DNA of 55,538 bases from an uncultured Kordia sp. (lineage in GTDB: Bacteria; Bacteroidota; Bacteroidia; Flavobacteriales; Flavobacteriaceae), in the NCBI RefSeq assembly GCF_947489565.1, contig NZ_CANLEA010000031.1, positions 1 to 55,538 of the forward strand, written 5' to 3'. Under the pieces are notes generated by a model. It was not told where the DNA came from. It worked only from the letters and a program-made list of their open reading frames with translations, and made no database searches. A program made the translations under genes and the position numbers. Positions 44,249 through 52,200 of the stretch are shown here, in pieces. Within the stretch, counting starts at the first letter, position 1, and the number at the start of each line of letters is the position of its first letter.

Positions 44249-44399
44249 CTTATTTTTGTACAGTCCAGAATTATGTAAAAGAGTCTAAAATCACGATTTC
44301 AGACTTCCATTTCGCTTTCCAAGACTCTTTTCAGAGTACTATATTTCATCTTTGTATCAACAAAATCACAAAATCAAATATCAATTAAAAAAAACAATT

Positions 44400-44879
44400 A
44401 TGAAAAAAGTATTTCTCATGGGACTTTTAGTCCTTGGTTCAGTATTCAGCGTAAACGCACAACAAAAATATGAATACAAAGTCATTACAAGTGTAGAGTC
44501 AATTGTATCTAGCGGATTGGGAAGATCTCGTTTAATATCGGCTTCAGAAAATAGAGATTACAAACAATTCACTTCCAATCGTACGGAAGAAAATGACAAG
44601 CGAAACAAATCGAAAAGAAAAGACATTCGTGTCAAGAATTTTGAAGAAACCAAACTCTTAAACTTCTATAATATTGGAGGAATTCGTTTTCAAAACATTG
44701 CTGCAAATGACGCAGTTGTCAGTTCAAAAATCAACGGAATGGTTGAAGAAGGTTGGGACTTAGCTTTTGTAGTAAGTGGTGTAGAAAGTGATGGAGGCGA
44801 TGAAGATAGACAAGGAATTTATATTACCAGATACATCTTTAAGCGTGTAAAAGAACAAACACAAAAAACGAAAGAATAA
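44400..44879 (+). CDS. Secreted DUF4177-like protein
   Basis: A 159-residue protein with signal peptide (1-20, cleavage after V-N-A-Q), starting at the ATG at 44400; the ORF extends 16 codons upstream without a good start. 'Y-E-Y-K-V-I-T' at the N-terminus, 'M-V-E-E-G-W-D-L-A-F-V' and 'Y-I-F-K-R-V-K' near the C-terminus recall the DUF4177 fold. A long basic insertion (about residues 45-90) is extra. Function unknown. It begins a cluster of four closely spaced exported or membrane genes. Confidence 0.7.
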   Translation: MKKVFLMGLLVLGSVFSVNAQQKYEYKVITSVESIVSSGLGRSRLISASENRDYKQFTSNRTEENDKRNKSKRKDIRVKNFEETKLLNFYNIGGIRFQNIAANDAVVSSKINGMVEEGWDLAFVVSGVESDGGDEDRQGIYITRYIFKRVKEQTQKTKE

Positions 44880-44920
44880 TTTTCAATCTTCCCAGCTAAC
44901 CAACTGCCAAAAAAGTGAAG

Positions 44921-45118
44921 ATGAATTTCAAAAACTACAAAAAAGAAAATCTAGGCTTTCTGCTCATTATTTGGACAATTTTCCTGATATGGGAATTACA
45001 AGTCATCAAATGGACAGAAGCGTTTGAAAATGTACTTATACGAGTTGACTTAGTCATTATTTTACCAGGAATAATCTTGCTCAGTTATTACTTATTAAGG
45101 GATTTAAAGAAACAATAA
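44921..45118 (+). CDS. Small two-helix membrane protein
   Basis: A 65-residue protein with two hydrophobic segments (about 11-28 and 41-58) and basic ends. The start at the ATG at 44921 is chosen over a GTG at 44915. No family is recognised. It is located between the DUF4177-like gene (41 bases upstream) and the ClpP-like lipoprotein gene (18 bases downstream), so it is probably co-transcribed with them. Confidence 0.65.
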   Translation: MNFKNYKKENLGFLLIIWTIFLIWELQVIKWTEAFENVLIRVDLVIILPGIILLSYYLLRDLKKQ

Positions 45119-45136
45119 TCTAAAAAAATAATACGT

Positions 45137-46204
45137 ATGAAAAATATACTATGGAGTTTGCCTGTGCTATTTCTTTGTGTGATAACTTCTTGTAACGGAC
45201 AAAAAGTGGTCAGTGCAACTACACAACAAACTTGCGAAGCGAAAGATGGCTATTGGTACAACAATAAATGTTGGGAAGGATTTAAAGATGAAGGAATCTC
45301 CAAAAAAGATATAGACAGTGTTGTTATTGCACAAATGAAATTGCTGAAAGATGCTACCATTACGATCAATGATAAAAAACATGCTATTGATTTCTTTTTT
45401 CCAGAACAAGAAGATGAAAATGTGTTGTTAGTAACATCTTTTAAAGATATGAAAGAGACAATTTTAGTCATTGCTTCACAAGAAGATATCATGGGAGAGA
45501 AAAAAGGAAGCTTTGAGGCACAAGGAATTTACATGAAAGGAGACATTATGAACAGTGATATAGAGCCAGAAATGGTTGCACAAGGAATTGTCGTAGGAAC
45601 TATTGATGAGGATTTTAATGTAGAAATTGATGGAGAATTGCAAGGTGTCAATGGGCAATACGCAATCACGATCAAAGGAAATGAAGCGGTTATGGGAGCT
45701 GGAAACAGTAAAATAGAAGTGAAAGGCAACGAAGCGTATCTCTCGGGTACTTTAGGAACGATCACGTATCATCAAATAAAAAATATCATAGAGAATCATA
45801 AAAATGTACAAACAATTGTGTTAACGCAAGTAGACGGATCTATCAATGATGCCGTGAATATGCATACAGGTAGAATTCTAAGAGAAGCTGGTTTAAATAC
45901 AAAAGTGCTTTCGGACAGTGATATTGCTTCTGGTGGCGTAGATTTATTCTGTGCAGGAAACAAAAGAATCATCGAAAAAGGAGCAAAGTTAGGCGTACAT
46001 TCTTGGGCAGGAGAAGATATCAAAGCAGACGAATTGCCGAAAGATCATCCAGCACATCAGTACCAAATCGCTTATTTTACCCAAATGCTAGGAGCAAAGA
46101 ACGGACCAGAATTTTATTTCTATACACTTTCCGCTGCACCGCCAGAGAACATTCATTATATGTCTGAAAAAGAAATCAAAGACTGGAAATTACAGAATAA
46201 CTAA
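45137..46204 (+). CDS. ClpP/SppA-like lipoprotein A
   Basis: A 355-residue lipoprotein (Cys19 in V-I-T-S-C). The N-terminal half (about 30-190) is unrecognised. The C-terminal part (about 205-355) has the crotonase/ClpP-like serine-protease fold of COG3904-type periplasmic proteins. 'I-A-S-G-G-V-D-L-F-C-A-G' (Ser265, in the position of the SppA/ClpP nucleophile 'A-S-G-G') and 'L-G-V-H-S-W-A-G' (His288) are the candidate catalytic residues. Whether it is an active protease is unknown. It is followed after 5 bases by a shorter paralogue carrying the same motifs. Confidence 0.7.
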   Translation: MKNILWSLPVLFLCVITSCNGQKVVSATTQQTCEAKDGYWYNNKCWEGFKDEGISKKDIDSVVIAQMKLLKDATITINDKKHAIDFFFPEQEDENVLLVTSFKDMKETILVIASQEDIMGEKKGSFEAQGIYMKGDIMNSDIEPEMVAQGIVVGTIDEDFNVEIDGELQGVNGQYAITIKGNEAVMGAGNSKIEVKGNEAYLSGTLGTITYHQIKNIIENHKNVQTIVLTQVDGSINDAVNMHTGRILREAGLNTKVLSDSDIASGGVDLFCAGNKRIIEKGAKLGVHSWAGEDIKADELPKDHPAHQYQIAYFTQMLGAKNGPEFYFYTLSAAPPENIHYMSEKEIKDWKLQNN

Positions 46205-46209
46205 AAAGA

Positions 46210-46839
46210 ATGGCTATGAAAACACAAACTATAAAACACTACACTTTGTTTGCATGCTTACTACTGTTATTGGTATCATGCAAGAATGATGATACTACTA
46301 CAACAGATTTTTCTCAAACAACAGTATTCGACATATTTACAGTACAATCAGACGGTGAAACAGTGGTGATGAACGGAGAAATTAAAAGTAGAACGTTGGA
46401 CGATTTCAATAATATGATAGCGGGACATCCAAATATAAAACGCATCAATATGGCAGAAGTTCCAGGTTCTAGTGATGATGAAATAAATTTACAAGTAGGA
46501 GCAAGGGTTCACCAATTACAGATCAATACACATATACTTGATAATGGATTGATTGCTTCTGGAGGTGTTGACTTTTTCTTAGCGGGCATACAAAGAACGA
46601 GCGGAAACAATACGCAAATTGGTGTGCATTCTTGGGCAGATGGTAGCGGAAATGAAGCTACTGATTATCCGAATGACAGTACTGAACATTTACGATATAT
46701 TCAATATTATGAAAATGTAGGTTATTCGAATCAGTGGTCAACAGATTTTTATTTTTTCACAATCAATGCAGCTTCCGCGGATAATATTCATTGGATGACT
46801 GAAGCAGAAATAGAACAATATCAAATACTTGCACAGTAA
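46210..46839 (+). CDS. ClpP/SppA-like lipoprotein B
   Basis: A 209-residue lipoprotein (Cys24 in L-V-S-C) consisting of just the ClpP-like domain of the preceding gene: 'I-A-S-G-G-V-D-F-F-L-A-G' (Ser117), 'I-G-V-H-S-W-A-D' (His140), then a matching end 'S-A-D-N-I-H-W-M-T-E-A-E-I'. A second start at 46216 is possible. The gene is the last of its cluster and is followed by a terminator. The presence of two paralogues with the same Ser/His pair suggests the residues matter, but no substrate can be named. Confidence 0.7.
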   Translation: MAMKTQTIKHYTLFACLLLLLVSCKNDDTTTTDFSQTTVFDIFTVQSDGETVVMNGEIKSRTLDDFNNMIAGHPNIKRINMAEVPGSSDDEINLQVGARVHQLQINTHILDNGLIASGGVDFFLAGIQRTSGNNTQIGVHSWADGSGNEATDYPNDSTEHLRYIQYYENVGYSNQWSTDFYFFTINAASADNIHWMTEAEIEQYQILAQ

Positions 46840-46860
46840 TTTTTTTTAATTGTTTTGACA

Positions 46861-46892
46861 GAAACTCTAGCGAAATTGGCTAGGGTTTTTGT
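46861..46892 (+). terminator. Intrinsic terminator of the ClpP-like lipoprotein cluster
   Basis: The stem aaactctagc / gctagggttt (one G-U pair) is followed by T residues, 22 bases after the stop at 46839. Confidence 0.8.
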
Positions 46893-46926
46893 GTTTCTTT
46901 TGAAATTACCTTAATAAATCTCACTT

Positions 46927-47583
46927 TTACGAACGCTTCGTTCCATACGCCAAATCGCCAGCATCGCCCAATCCTGGAACAATATATCCGCGAGAATTCA
47001 ACGTATCATCCACAGCAGCAATCCATAAGTGTGTTTCTTCTGGAAAATGTGTTTCTACATACGAAACGCCTTCCGTAGAACCCAATACAGAAATGATATG
47101 AATGTTTTTTGGCGTTCCTTGTTGTAACAATACTTCATAGACATTTTTCATGGTACGACCTGTAGCCAACATCGGATCCACCAATAACAATGTTTTTCCT
47201 TCCAAAGACGGAGCTGCCATATAATTCACCACAATTTCAAATTCATCTCCATCGTCAATATGATCGCGATAGGCTGAAACAAAAGCATTTTCTGCCTGAT
47301 CAAAATAATTCAAAATTCCTTGATGCAATGGCAAACCAGCACGTAAAATAGAACAGATTACCACATCTTTTGCAGGAAGACTCATTTCTTTGGTTCCTAA
47401 AGGAGTGGTCACACTTTCCGAAGTATTTTCAAGAACTTTGCTACATTCATAACTCAAAATTTCACCAACACGTTCAATATTTCTGCGAAAGCGCATAGAA
47501 TCTTTTTGAATAGAAACATCGCGTAGTTCTGAAATAAATTGATTTAATAATGAAGATTGTGTCGTAAAATCGTGAATGGTCAT
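46927..47583 (-). CDS. upp: Uracil phosphoribosyltransferase
   Basis: A 218-residue cytoplasmic enzyme converting uracil and PRPP to UMP (pyrimidine salvage). The PRPP-binding loop is 'L-L-L-V-D-P-M-L-A-T-G-R-T' and the uracil-binding end is 'Y-I-V-P-G-L-G-D-A-G-D-L-A-Y-G'. 'R-A-G-L-P-L-H-Q-G' is also conserved. It has the family's usual length. It is a single gene, convergent with the cluster that ends at 46839 and divergent from the HAD gene. Confidence 0.96.
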   Translation of the reverse strand: MTIHDFTTQSSLLNQFISELRDVSIQKDSMRFRRNIERVGEILSYECSKVLENTSESVTTPLGTKEMSLPAKDVVICSILRAGLPLHQGILNYFDQAENAFVSAYRDHIDDGDEFEIVVNYMAAPSLEGKTLLLVDPMLATGRTMKNVYEVLLQQGTPKNIHIISVLGSTEGVSYVETHFPEETHLWIAAVDDTLNSRGYIVPGLGDAGDLAYGTKRS

Positions 47584-47722
47584 AAAATATTATTTTGAGA
47601 GTACAATAGTACTAAATTTTCAAAAAATAAAACCTACGATAAAGCGCAAATGGTAACTTTTCGATAATCTTTTGCATACAAATAATCATTGCACTTTTAG
47701 TATATTCGCCAAAAATAGAAGC

Positions 47723-48391
47723 ATGTTACAAGGAGTTTTATTTGATATGGATGGTGTTATTGTAGATACAGAACCTTTACATCATAAAGCGTATTATCAA
47801 ATGTTTGATCAAGTAGGAATCGAGGTTTCTCCAGCGCTATATCAATCATTTACAGGACAATCAACCATTAATATCTGCAAACGTTTGGTAGATCATTTTA
47901 AACTGACAAAGACTCCAGAGAGTTTAATGTATGCAAAGCGTGATAATTTTAAATACTTGTTTGCCAACGATTCCAGTTTGCAACTCATTGACGGCGTATT
48001 GGATATTATAAAAGAATATTACGAGAACGACTTAAAGTTGGTATTAGCTTCTTCGGCTTCTATGATGACGATTGACAATGTTTTTGATCGTTTTGATTTG
48101 AATCAATACTTCATTGCAAAATTTAGTGGAGCAGATTTAAAACAATCCAAACCGCATCCGGAAATCTTTGAAAAAGCGGCGCATGCTACTGGATATCAAC
48201 GTTCCAATTGTATGGTGATTGAAGATTCTACCAACGGAATTAAAGCTGCCAATGCTGCAGGAATCTTTTGTGTGGGTTATGACAGTCAGCATTCCAAAAA
48301 CCAAGATTATAGCATTGCCAACATGGTGATTTCAGATTTTAATGAAATTCAGCATGATACAATTCAGGAAGTTTTTAAAGGAAGAAGTTAA
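47723..48391 (+). CDS. HAD-superfamily phosphatase / beta-phosphoglucomutase-like
   Basis: A 222-residue cytoplasmic protein with HAD motif I 'F-D-M-D-G-V-I-V-D-T-E-P' (residues 7-18), motif II at 'L-A-S-S-A-S' and motif III/IV 'K-P-H-P-E-I-F-E-K-A-A' followed by 'V-I-E-D-S-T-N-G-I-K-A-A'. It belongs to the cap-type C1 group that includes beta-phosphoglucomutase and 2-deoxyglucose-6-phosphatase, so the substrate cannot be fixed. I start at the ATG at 47723 because 17 upstream codons from a TTG read poorly. A TATATTCG box (47701-47708) sits 15 bases upstream. Confidence 0.9.
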   Translation: MLQGVLFDMDGVIVDTEPLHHKAYYQMFDQVGIEVSPALYQSFTGQSTINICKRLVDHFKLTKTPESLMYAKRDNFKYLFANDSSLQLIDGVLDIIKEYYENDLKLVLASSASMMTIDNVFDRFDLNQYFIAKFSGADLKQSKPHPEIFEKAAHATGYQRSNCMVIEDSTNGIKAANAAGIFCVGYDSQHSKNQDYSIANMVISDFNEIQHDTIQEVFKGRS

Positions 48392-48504
48392 TTATTTACT
48401 TTGAGTAATTCTAAAATTCAAACGGTACTATCTGAATTATGGTATTCCCGTAAGTAGTTTCTATTTGATTTATCTATATTTCGTGATAATCAAATATTTA
48501 TATT

Positions 48505-48639
48505 ATGAAAAAAAGAAGTCTTACATCGTTAAAATTGAAAAAAACAGTAGTTTCAAATTTTAAAAAGCACGAAGTAAAAGGAGGATTAAACATCAGTGTA
48601 ATTGTTGTCTCCTTTTGTTGTACAATTGATAAACATTAA
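48505..48639 (+). CDS. Class I lanthipeptide-like leader peptide (Gly-Gly)
   Basis: A 44-residue peptide. The leader (MKKRSLTSLKLKKTVVSNF, then KKHEVKGG) matches the Bacteroidota 'L-K-L-x-K-K-T-V/I-S-N-F/L' leader type of class I lanthipeptide-like precursors and ends in Gly-Gly at residues 26-27. The core of 17 residues is short and hydrophobic, with Cys-Cys at 38-39, Ser residues and one Thr. It has its own strong terminator 12 bases after the stop, so it is probably transcribed alone. No LanB/LanC or transporter is in the window. The category comes from the leader, not from a detected enzyme. Confidence 0.75.
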   Translation: MKKRSLTSLKLKKTVVSNFKKHEVKGGLNISVIVVSFCCTIDKH

Positions 48640-48649
48640 GAATTTAAGA

Positions 48650-48676
48650 GAAGCGGGTTTTTTACCCGCTTTTTCT
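48650..48676 (+). terminator. Intrinsic terminator of the lanthipeptide-like gene
   Basis: The stem aagcgggt / acccgctt with a five-base T loop is followed by tttctttttt, 12 bases after the peptide stop. Confidence 0.85.
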
Positions 48677-48715
48677 TTTTTGATGGTGAGAAACGCTTTT
48701 TTGAATGCTTACGAA

Positions 48716-48934
48716 TCAATCTGCCAATACCTCAATCGTACAATCATGCGCTTTTCCTAGCTCAATAACGGCTGTTTCAGTCAAGCAGGCATTGGCTTCA
48801 ATTCGTAACACCTTATCAATATCTTCAAGATCAACAGACCAACTTAAAATATCGGCATGATTATTAAAAACAGGTTCTAGCATCGCTACTTTTTCTACTG
48901 ATTTTATATCTGTTTGAAAGATTAAAATTTCCAT
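48716..48934 (-). CDS. Small HMA-fold protein lacking the metal-binding motif
   Basis: A 72-residue protein from the ATG complementary to 48932-48934; the ORF extends upstream into the neighbouring gene. The beta-alpha-beta pattern ('M-E-I-L-I-F-Q-T-D-I', 'V-E-K-V-A-M-L-E-P', 'I-L-S-W-S-V-D-L', 'K-V-L-R-I-E-A') looks like a heavy-metal-associated domain, but the usual C-x-x-C is replaced by T-D-I. So it probably does not carry copper by that site. Function unknown. It is the last gene of the sigma factor operon. Confidence 0.75.
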   Translation of the reverse strand: MEILIFQTDIKSVEKVAMLEPVFNNHADILSWSVDLEDIDKVLRIEANACLTETAVIELGKAHDCTIEVLAD

Positions 48935-48953
48935 ACTAACAACGTTTATTTCC

Positions 48954-49355
48954 TTATTCAGATTCTTCATCTACAGGTTCTATTTTATTTTCCTTACGCT
49001 TTACATATTCCATATATAGTTCATCACCTTCTTCCTCCCAAAACTTATCATAGTGTTCCCATTTCGAAAAATCGCTTTTCGATTTCTTATGACTTTTAGA
49101 ATCACATTTTTTAGAAGAACTGCTGCTGCTACAACCACCAAGCAATATTTTGAATAATATAAACAGACCAACTGCTTGCCAATAACTAACTTCCGGGAGA
49201 CCAAAAATTTCTGGCATCAACCAATTCCACAACCACATAATTACATAGCCAAACAAAATGGCCAATCCGGTAATGGCGATAATCCCAAAAATGATCATCG
49301 CAACAATTTCTATAGGAGATTTTGTTCTAAATTTATGTGCAAAATAATTTTTCAT
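48954..49355 (-). CDS. Membrane protein with Ser-rich segment, partner of the sigma factor
   Basis: A 133-residue protein with two membrane helices (about 15-43 and 59-73). A Gly-Gly-Cys-Ser(6)-Lys-Lys-Cys segment (residues 73-84) and a highly charged soluble C-tail (about 85-133) follow. It lies 5 bases after the ECF sigma factor gene and 19 before the HMA-like gene. A position next to an ECF sigma factor usually suggests an anti-sigma or sensing role, but I see no anti-sigma motif. The call on function stays open. Confidence 0.75.
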   Translation of the reverse strand: MKNYFAHKFRTKSPIEIVAMIIFGIIAITGLAILFGYVIMWLWNWLMPEIFGLPEVSYWQAVGLFILFKILLGGCSSSSSSKKCDSKSHKKSKSDFSKWEHYDKFWEEEGDELYMEYVKRKENKIEPVDEESE

Positions 49356-49360
49356 ATTCG

Positions 49361-49885
49361 TTATTTTTTAAGTTCTAATTCAATTTTTTTATACAATATT
49401 CCAATGGCTCTATGTCTTCGTGACATTAATGTTCCTTCTGGAATTCCAGTTTCGTTTGAAATTTCTTTATACGTATATCCTTCAATATCAACCGCAATAA
49501 TGATATCTCTATACGGAGGTTTTAATTGTTTGATACATCTTTTTAGAATGGAAATCTTTTCTTCAGTAATAGGATTGTCTGTAGATTGATGCAGCATCAA
49601 GGCAATCTCAGAAAACTCACTATCGACTTCTACGGCATCTACTTTTTTGGGTTTTCGCATGATATCAATAATTCTATTTCGGATAGATTTGTATACAAAA
49701 CCTGCCACATTATTAATAGGAGCATATCGATCTGCTCCAGAAAATAGTTTTAAAGCAACATCCTGTATAATATCTTCTGCATTGCGATTTACAGAATCAC
49801 TGATTTTAGTGTTCACAAAAAACTTAAGAGAATTATATTCTCTCCCAAAAAAATCTTGTAGCTTTTTACTGTTTTCTGATTCCAA
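49361..49885 (-). CDS. ECF-type RNA polymerase sigma factor
   Basis: A 174-residue cytoplasmic protein. Region 2 (about 12-80, 'N-A-E-D-I-I-Q-D-V-A-L-K-L-F', 'F-V-Y-K-S-I-R-N-R-I-I-D-I-M-R') binds the -10 element and core RNA polymerase. Region 4 (about 105-170, 'L-K-P-P-Y-R-D-I-I-I-A-V-D-I-E-G-Y-T-Y-K-E-I-S-N-E-T-G-I-P-E-G-T-L-M-S-R-R-H-R-A') binds the -35. It directs transcription of an unknown regulon, often including its own operon. It heads a three-gene operon with the membrane protein and HMA-like protein. Confidence 0.93.
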   Translation of the reverse strand: MESENSKKLQDFFGREYNSLKFFVNTKISDSVNRNAEDIIQDVALKLFSGADRYAPINNVAGFVYKSIRNRIIDIMRKPKKVDAVEVDSEFSEIALMLHQSTDNPITEEKISILKRCIKQLKPPYRDIIIAVDIEGYTYKEISNETGIPEGTLMSRRHRAIGILYKKIELELKK

Positions 49886-50011
49886 ACTCTTCTAACCTTT
49901 TGTAATGGTCTTTCGATTTAAAAGACGTGACTTTTTAAATCTATTGCATTTTTTTATGTTTTTATTTTAAAAATGTCATAAATGAGTTGATTTACAGTTA
50001 TGTAAGTATAA

Positions 50012-50587
50012 TTATGGCTGAATGCAATACGATGTCCAATTGTCTATTTCACCTTCAAAAACAGTGCGTTCATGCAATCGGCTCGTTTTAAAATCCATAA
50101 ACTCTATTCGTTTTGGACGAATACAAATTCCACTCCAATCATCAGGAAGTTCGATTGTTTCCGTAGTTAAAGCTTCTTTTTTCTGTTGAAAAATCTCGTT
50201 TAAAATTTCAAAGCTTTCAATCTTCTTTCCCTGATCGAAAACAGTAGAAACTAACTGTGAATCCCGATTTCGTTCTTTAAAATATTGAATAGCTTGCGAT
50301 TTAGATATTTCAAAAACATCACCTTGTATACGTACTTGTCGCTCGGTAGCTGTCCACCAAAAAGTAAGTGCAGCAGTTGGATTCTGTTTCAATTCACGTC
50401 CTTTTTGAGACGAAAGTGTTCCTGTAATAATAAAACCTTCTGGAGTAACTTCTTTCAGTGAAACAAAACGAGCATTTGGATATCCGTCCACTCCGATGGT
50501 AGACAAGCAGCACGCCATTGGAAATCGTAACTCTTGTTGCTGGCGTTCTTCTTCAAGCCATGTAATAAATAAATTCAGAGGATTCAT
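50012..50587 (-). CDS. Pyridoxamine 5'-phosphate oxidase family protein (PdxH-like)
   Basis: A 191-residue flavoprotein of the PNPOx-like split-barrel fold. 'P-N-A-R-F-V-S-L-K-E-V', 'S-S-Q-K-G-R-E-L', 'A-A-L-T-F-W-W', 'R-Q-V-R-I-Q-G' and the C-terminal 'S-R-L-H-E-R' are the family's FMN- and substrate-binding landmarks. True PdxH (about 215 residues) oxidises pyridoxamine or pyridoxine phosphate to PLP. This one is shorter at the N-terminus, so a related flavoenzyme is possible. It is a single gene with 42 bases to the next one. Confidence 0.85.
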   Translation of the reverse strand: MNPLNLFITWLEEERQQQELRFPMACCLSTIGVDGYPNARFVSLKEVTPEGFIITGTLSSQKGRELKQNPTAALTFWWTATERQVRIQGDVFEISKSQAIQYFKERNRDSQLVSTVFDQGKKIESFEILNEIFQQKKEALTTETIELPDDWSGICIRPKRIEFMDFKTSRLHERTVFEGEIDNWTSYCIQP

Positions 50588-50628
50588 AGTGCTTTGTAGT
50601 AGTAATTGTGTGTATACAAAGCTACGAA

Positions 50629-50991
50629 TTAATAATAACGAGGTTGATGTTTTTTAGCATGCATATCATCGTCTGTATACGGAATACCATCTTTGCCTAC
50701 AGAAAATAAAATATAATCTTTTCCGTCATCAATACATTCGTATTTAAAAACATTTCCCCAGCCGTCTTTAATTCTAAAGCCTTTATCTACATAACATCTC
50801 AAACTATACGGATATTCATCAACGCTGGTTTTTTCAGATGCTAAAAACTCAGCACATCTATACAATCGCCATTTCGTTCGGCGTTCTTTTTTTAAAGTTG
50901 TATATGAAGTAAAAAATAAAAAAGTCACCAAAAAAAACACAACAATGCTGATATAAGAAACTATTTTTTGAAAGGATACAATGCTTTTCAT
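50629..50991 (-). CDS. Pseudopilin (GspG)-like C-terminal-domain protein A
   Basis: A 120-residue protein with an N-terminal membrane helix (about 8-30) and a C-terminal segment 'D-G-W-G-N-V-F-K-Y' then 'Y-I-L-F-S-V-G-K-D-G-I-P-Y-T-D-D-D', the calcium-binding end of type II secretion major pseudopilins. The helix lacks the prepilin Gly/Phe-Thr-Leu-x-E start, so it is not a standard pilin. No type II secretion genes are nearby. It is a neighbour and paralogue of the next gene. Confidence 0.7.
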   Translation of the reverse strand: MKSIVSFQKIVSYISIVVFFLVTFLFFTSYTTLKKERRTKWRLYRCAEFLASEKTSVDEYPYSLRCYVDKGFRIKDGWGNVFKYECIDDGKDYILFSVGKDGIPYTDDDMHAKKHQPRYY

Positions 50992-51055
50992 ATAAACATA
51001 AATATATACAATTTTGTGGGAAAAATTGACTAAAAAAACAATATCTAAACTGGAA

Positions 51056-51532
51056 TTAATCTACTGGACTCATCGTGATATCATCTGCGGTATTCAAAAT
51101 ACCATCTTTTCCTATTGAAACTAAGGTATACGATGTACCGTTTTCAGTTTTTTGATACATGATTCCTTGTTGCCAACTATCAATTGTCATATCGCCGTAA
51201 ATTGGATTTTTACGAGAGAGTTCGCTAATATTTTCAGGATATACACCATTATGTTCTTTATCTTGATGGAGTAAATACGAAAGCGAGCGTAAGGTATCTT
51301 TTGTATCTCGCTCTTGCTGTACTGGTTTTACAAACGAATAAAATAGAAACGAAGTTGCAAAAACAATAATCGGTACAATTACAAATGCTTGTGTAAGTGG
51401 AGAAAACATCCGCTTTTTGGGAAGCTTATTCGCTTTCTCATACGCACGTTGTTCTTTTTTCTTTTTATAAAACTTTAGTTCTTCTGAAATGATAAAAATT
51501 TCTCCAAGAAATGCTGCTATCCATGAAATCAT
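51056..51532 (-). CDS. Pseudopilin (GspG)-like C-terminal-domain protein B
   Basis: A 158-residue protein with a hydrophobic N-terminus, a charged linker, a second hydrophobic segment (about 50-68) and the same end as its neighbour ('Y-T-L-V-S-I-G-K-D-G-I-L-N-T-A-D-D-I'). Together the two genes look like a pair of membrane-anchored proteins that borrowed the pseudopilin C-terminal fold. They are 64 bases apart on the same strand. Function unknown. Confidence 0.7.
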   Translation of the reverse strand: MISWIAAFLGEIFIISEELKFYKKKKEQRAYEKANKLPKKRMFSPLTQAFVIVPIIVFATSFLFYSFVKPVQQERDTKDTLRSLSYLLHQDKEHNGVYPENISELSRKNPIYGDMTIDSWQQGIMYQKTENGTSYTLVSIGKDGILNTADDITMSPVD

Positions 51533-51579
51533 AAGTATGTTGCTTTTAATACTCTATAAGTATAAATATAAGCAAAAAG

Positions 51580-52017
51580 TTACTTTTTTATCTTAGAAAT
51601 TGTGTTGCTACTAACTTTTGAAGGCTTTTTCATATCTGAGATGGCAAGTTCAATGGCATTGTTCAGAAGTTCTTTTACCGCATCATTTCTATAATCAACC
51701 GTAGTTGCGATAGGAATATGTCGAATCAATTTTCCTGTGCCTTGTAATAAGTTCGTTTTATCAGCCAACAAGGTTCCTTTGTTAAAACCTAAGTTTAAAT
51801 GCTTGCTGTAGATTGGAATCATACAAAAGGCATCCGAAAGCTTTTCAGAAATAGAAAATACAGCAGTAAGCGCATGTGTATGGTATAAAATCTCATTGGC
51901 ATCTGGATACAATTCCAACACAAGATTTCTTAGATCAACAAATAATTCAATACATTCAGTTGGTTTTAAATGTAAATATTCTTCAAAGTCAGGATGAATT
52001 GTTCGTATTGGAGTCAT
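51580..52017 (-). CDS. DUF1801-like protein
   Basis: A 145-residue cytoplasmic protein. 'N-E-I-L-Y-H-T-H-A' and later 'H-L-N-L-G-F-N-K-G' plus the closing basic tail recall the DUF1801/YdhG-like group, whose function is not established. It is a single gene, divergent from the exporter gene at 52201. The family assignment is by motif impression only. Confidence 0.65.
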   Translation of the reverse strand: MTPIRTIHPDFEEYLHLKPTECIELFVDLRNLVLELYPDANEILYHTHALTAVFSISEKLSDAFCMIPIYSKHLNLGFNKGTLLADKTNLLQGTGKLIRHIPIATTVDYRNDAVKELLNNAIELAISDMKKPSKVSSNTISKIKK

Positions 52018-52148
52018 ATTTTTTTATTGAAGCGAATTCTAAAGATACAAAAAGTGAACTATAGTGGGGATTTTCTCATAAATCTAAAAAGATTGAATAA
52101 CGATAATAATATAAAATAAATTTTACCAAAACTTTACATCAGTAAAAT

Positions 52149-52178
52149 TTGTTCACAGTACAAATTGACGTAATTTTG
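52149..52178 (+). promoter_or_regulatory. Promoter with -33 TTG and -7 TAATTTTG
   Basis: TTG at 52149-52151, then 19 bases, then TAATTTTG at 52171-52178 is a full match to the Bacteroidota pattern TTG-N(19-23)-TAnnTTTG. It would start transcription around 52185, just before the GTG start at 52201. Confidence 0.7.
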
Positions 52179-52200
52179 CAGTCCTTTTTAAAATAAAATT

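Noticed and set aside
49176-49589. 137-residue plus-strand reading frame opposite the sigma factor operon
   Set aside because: Antisense to two confidently called genes; composition not protein-like.
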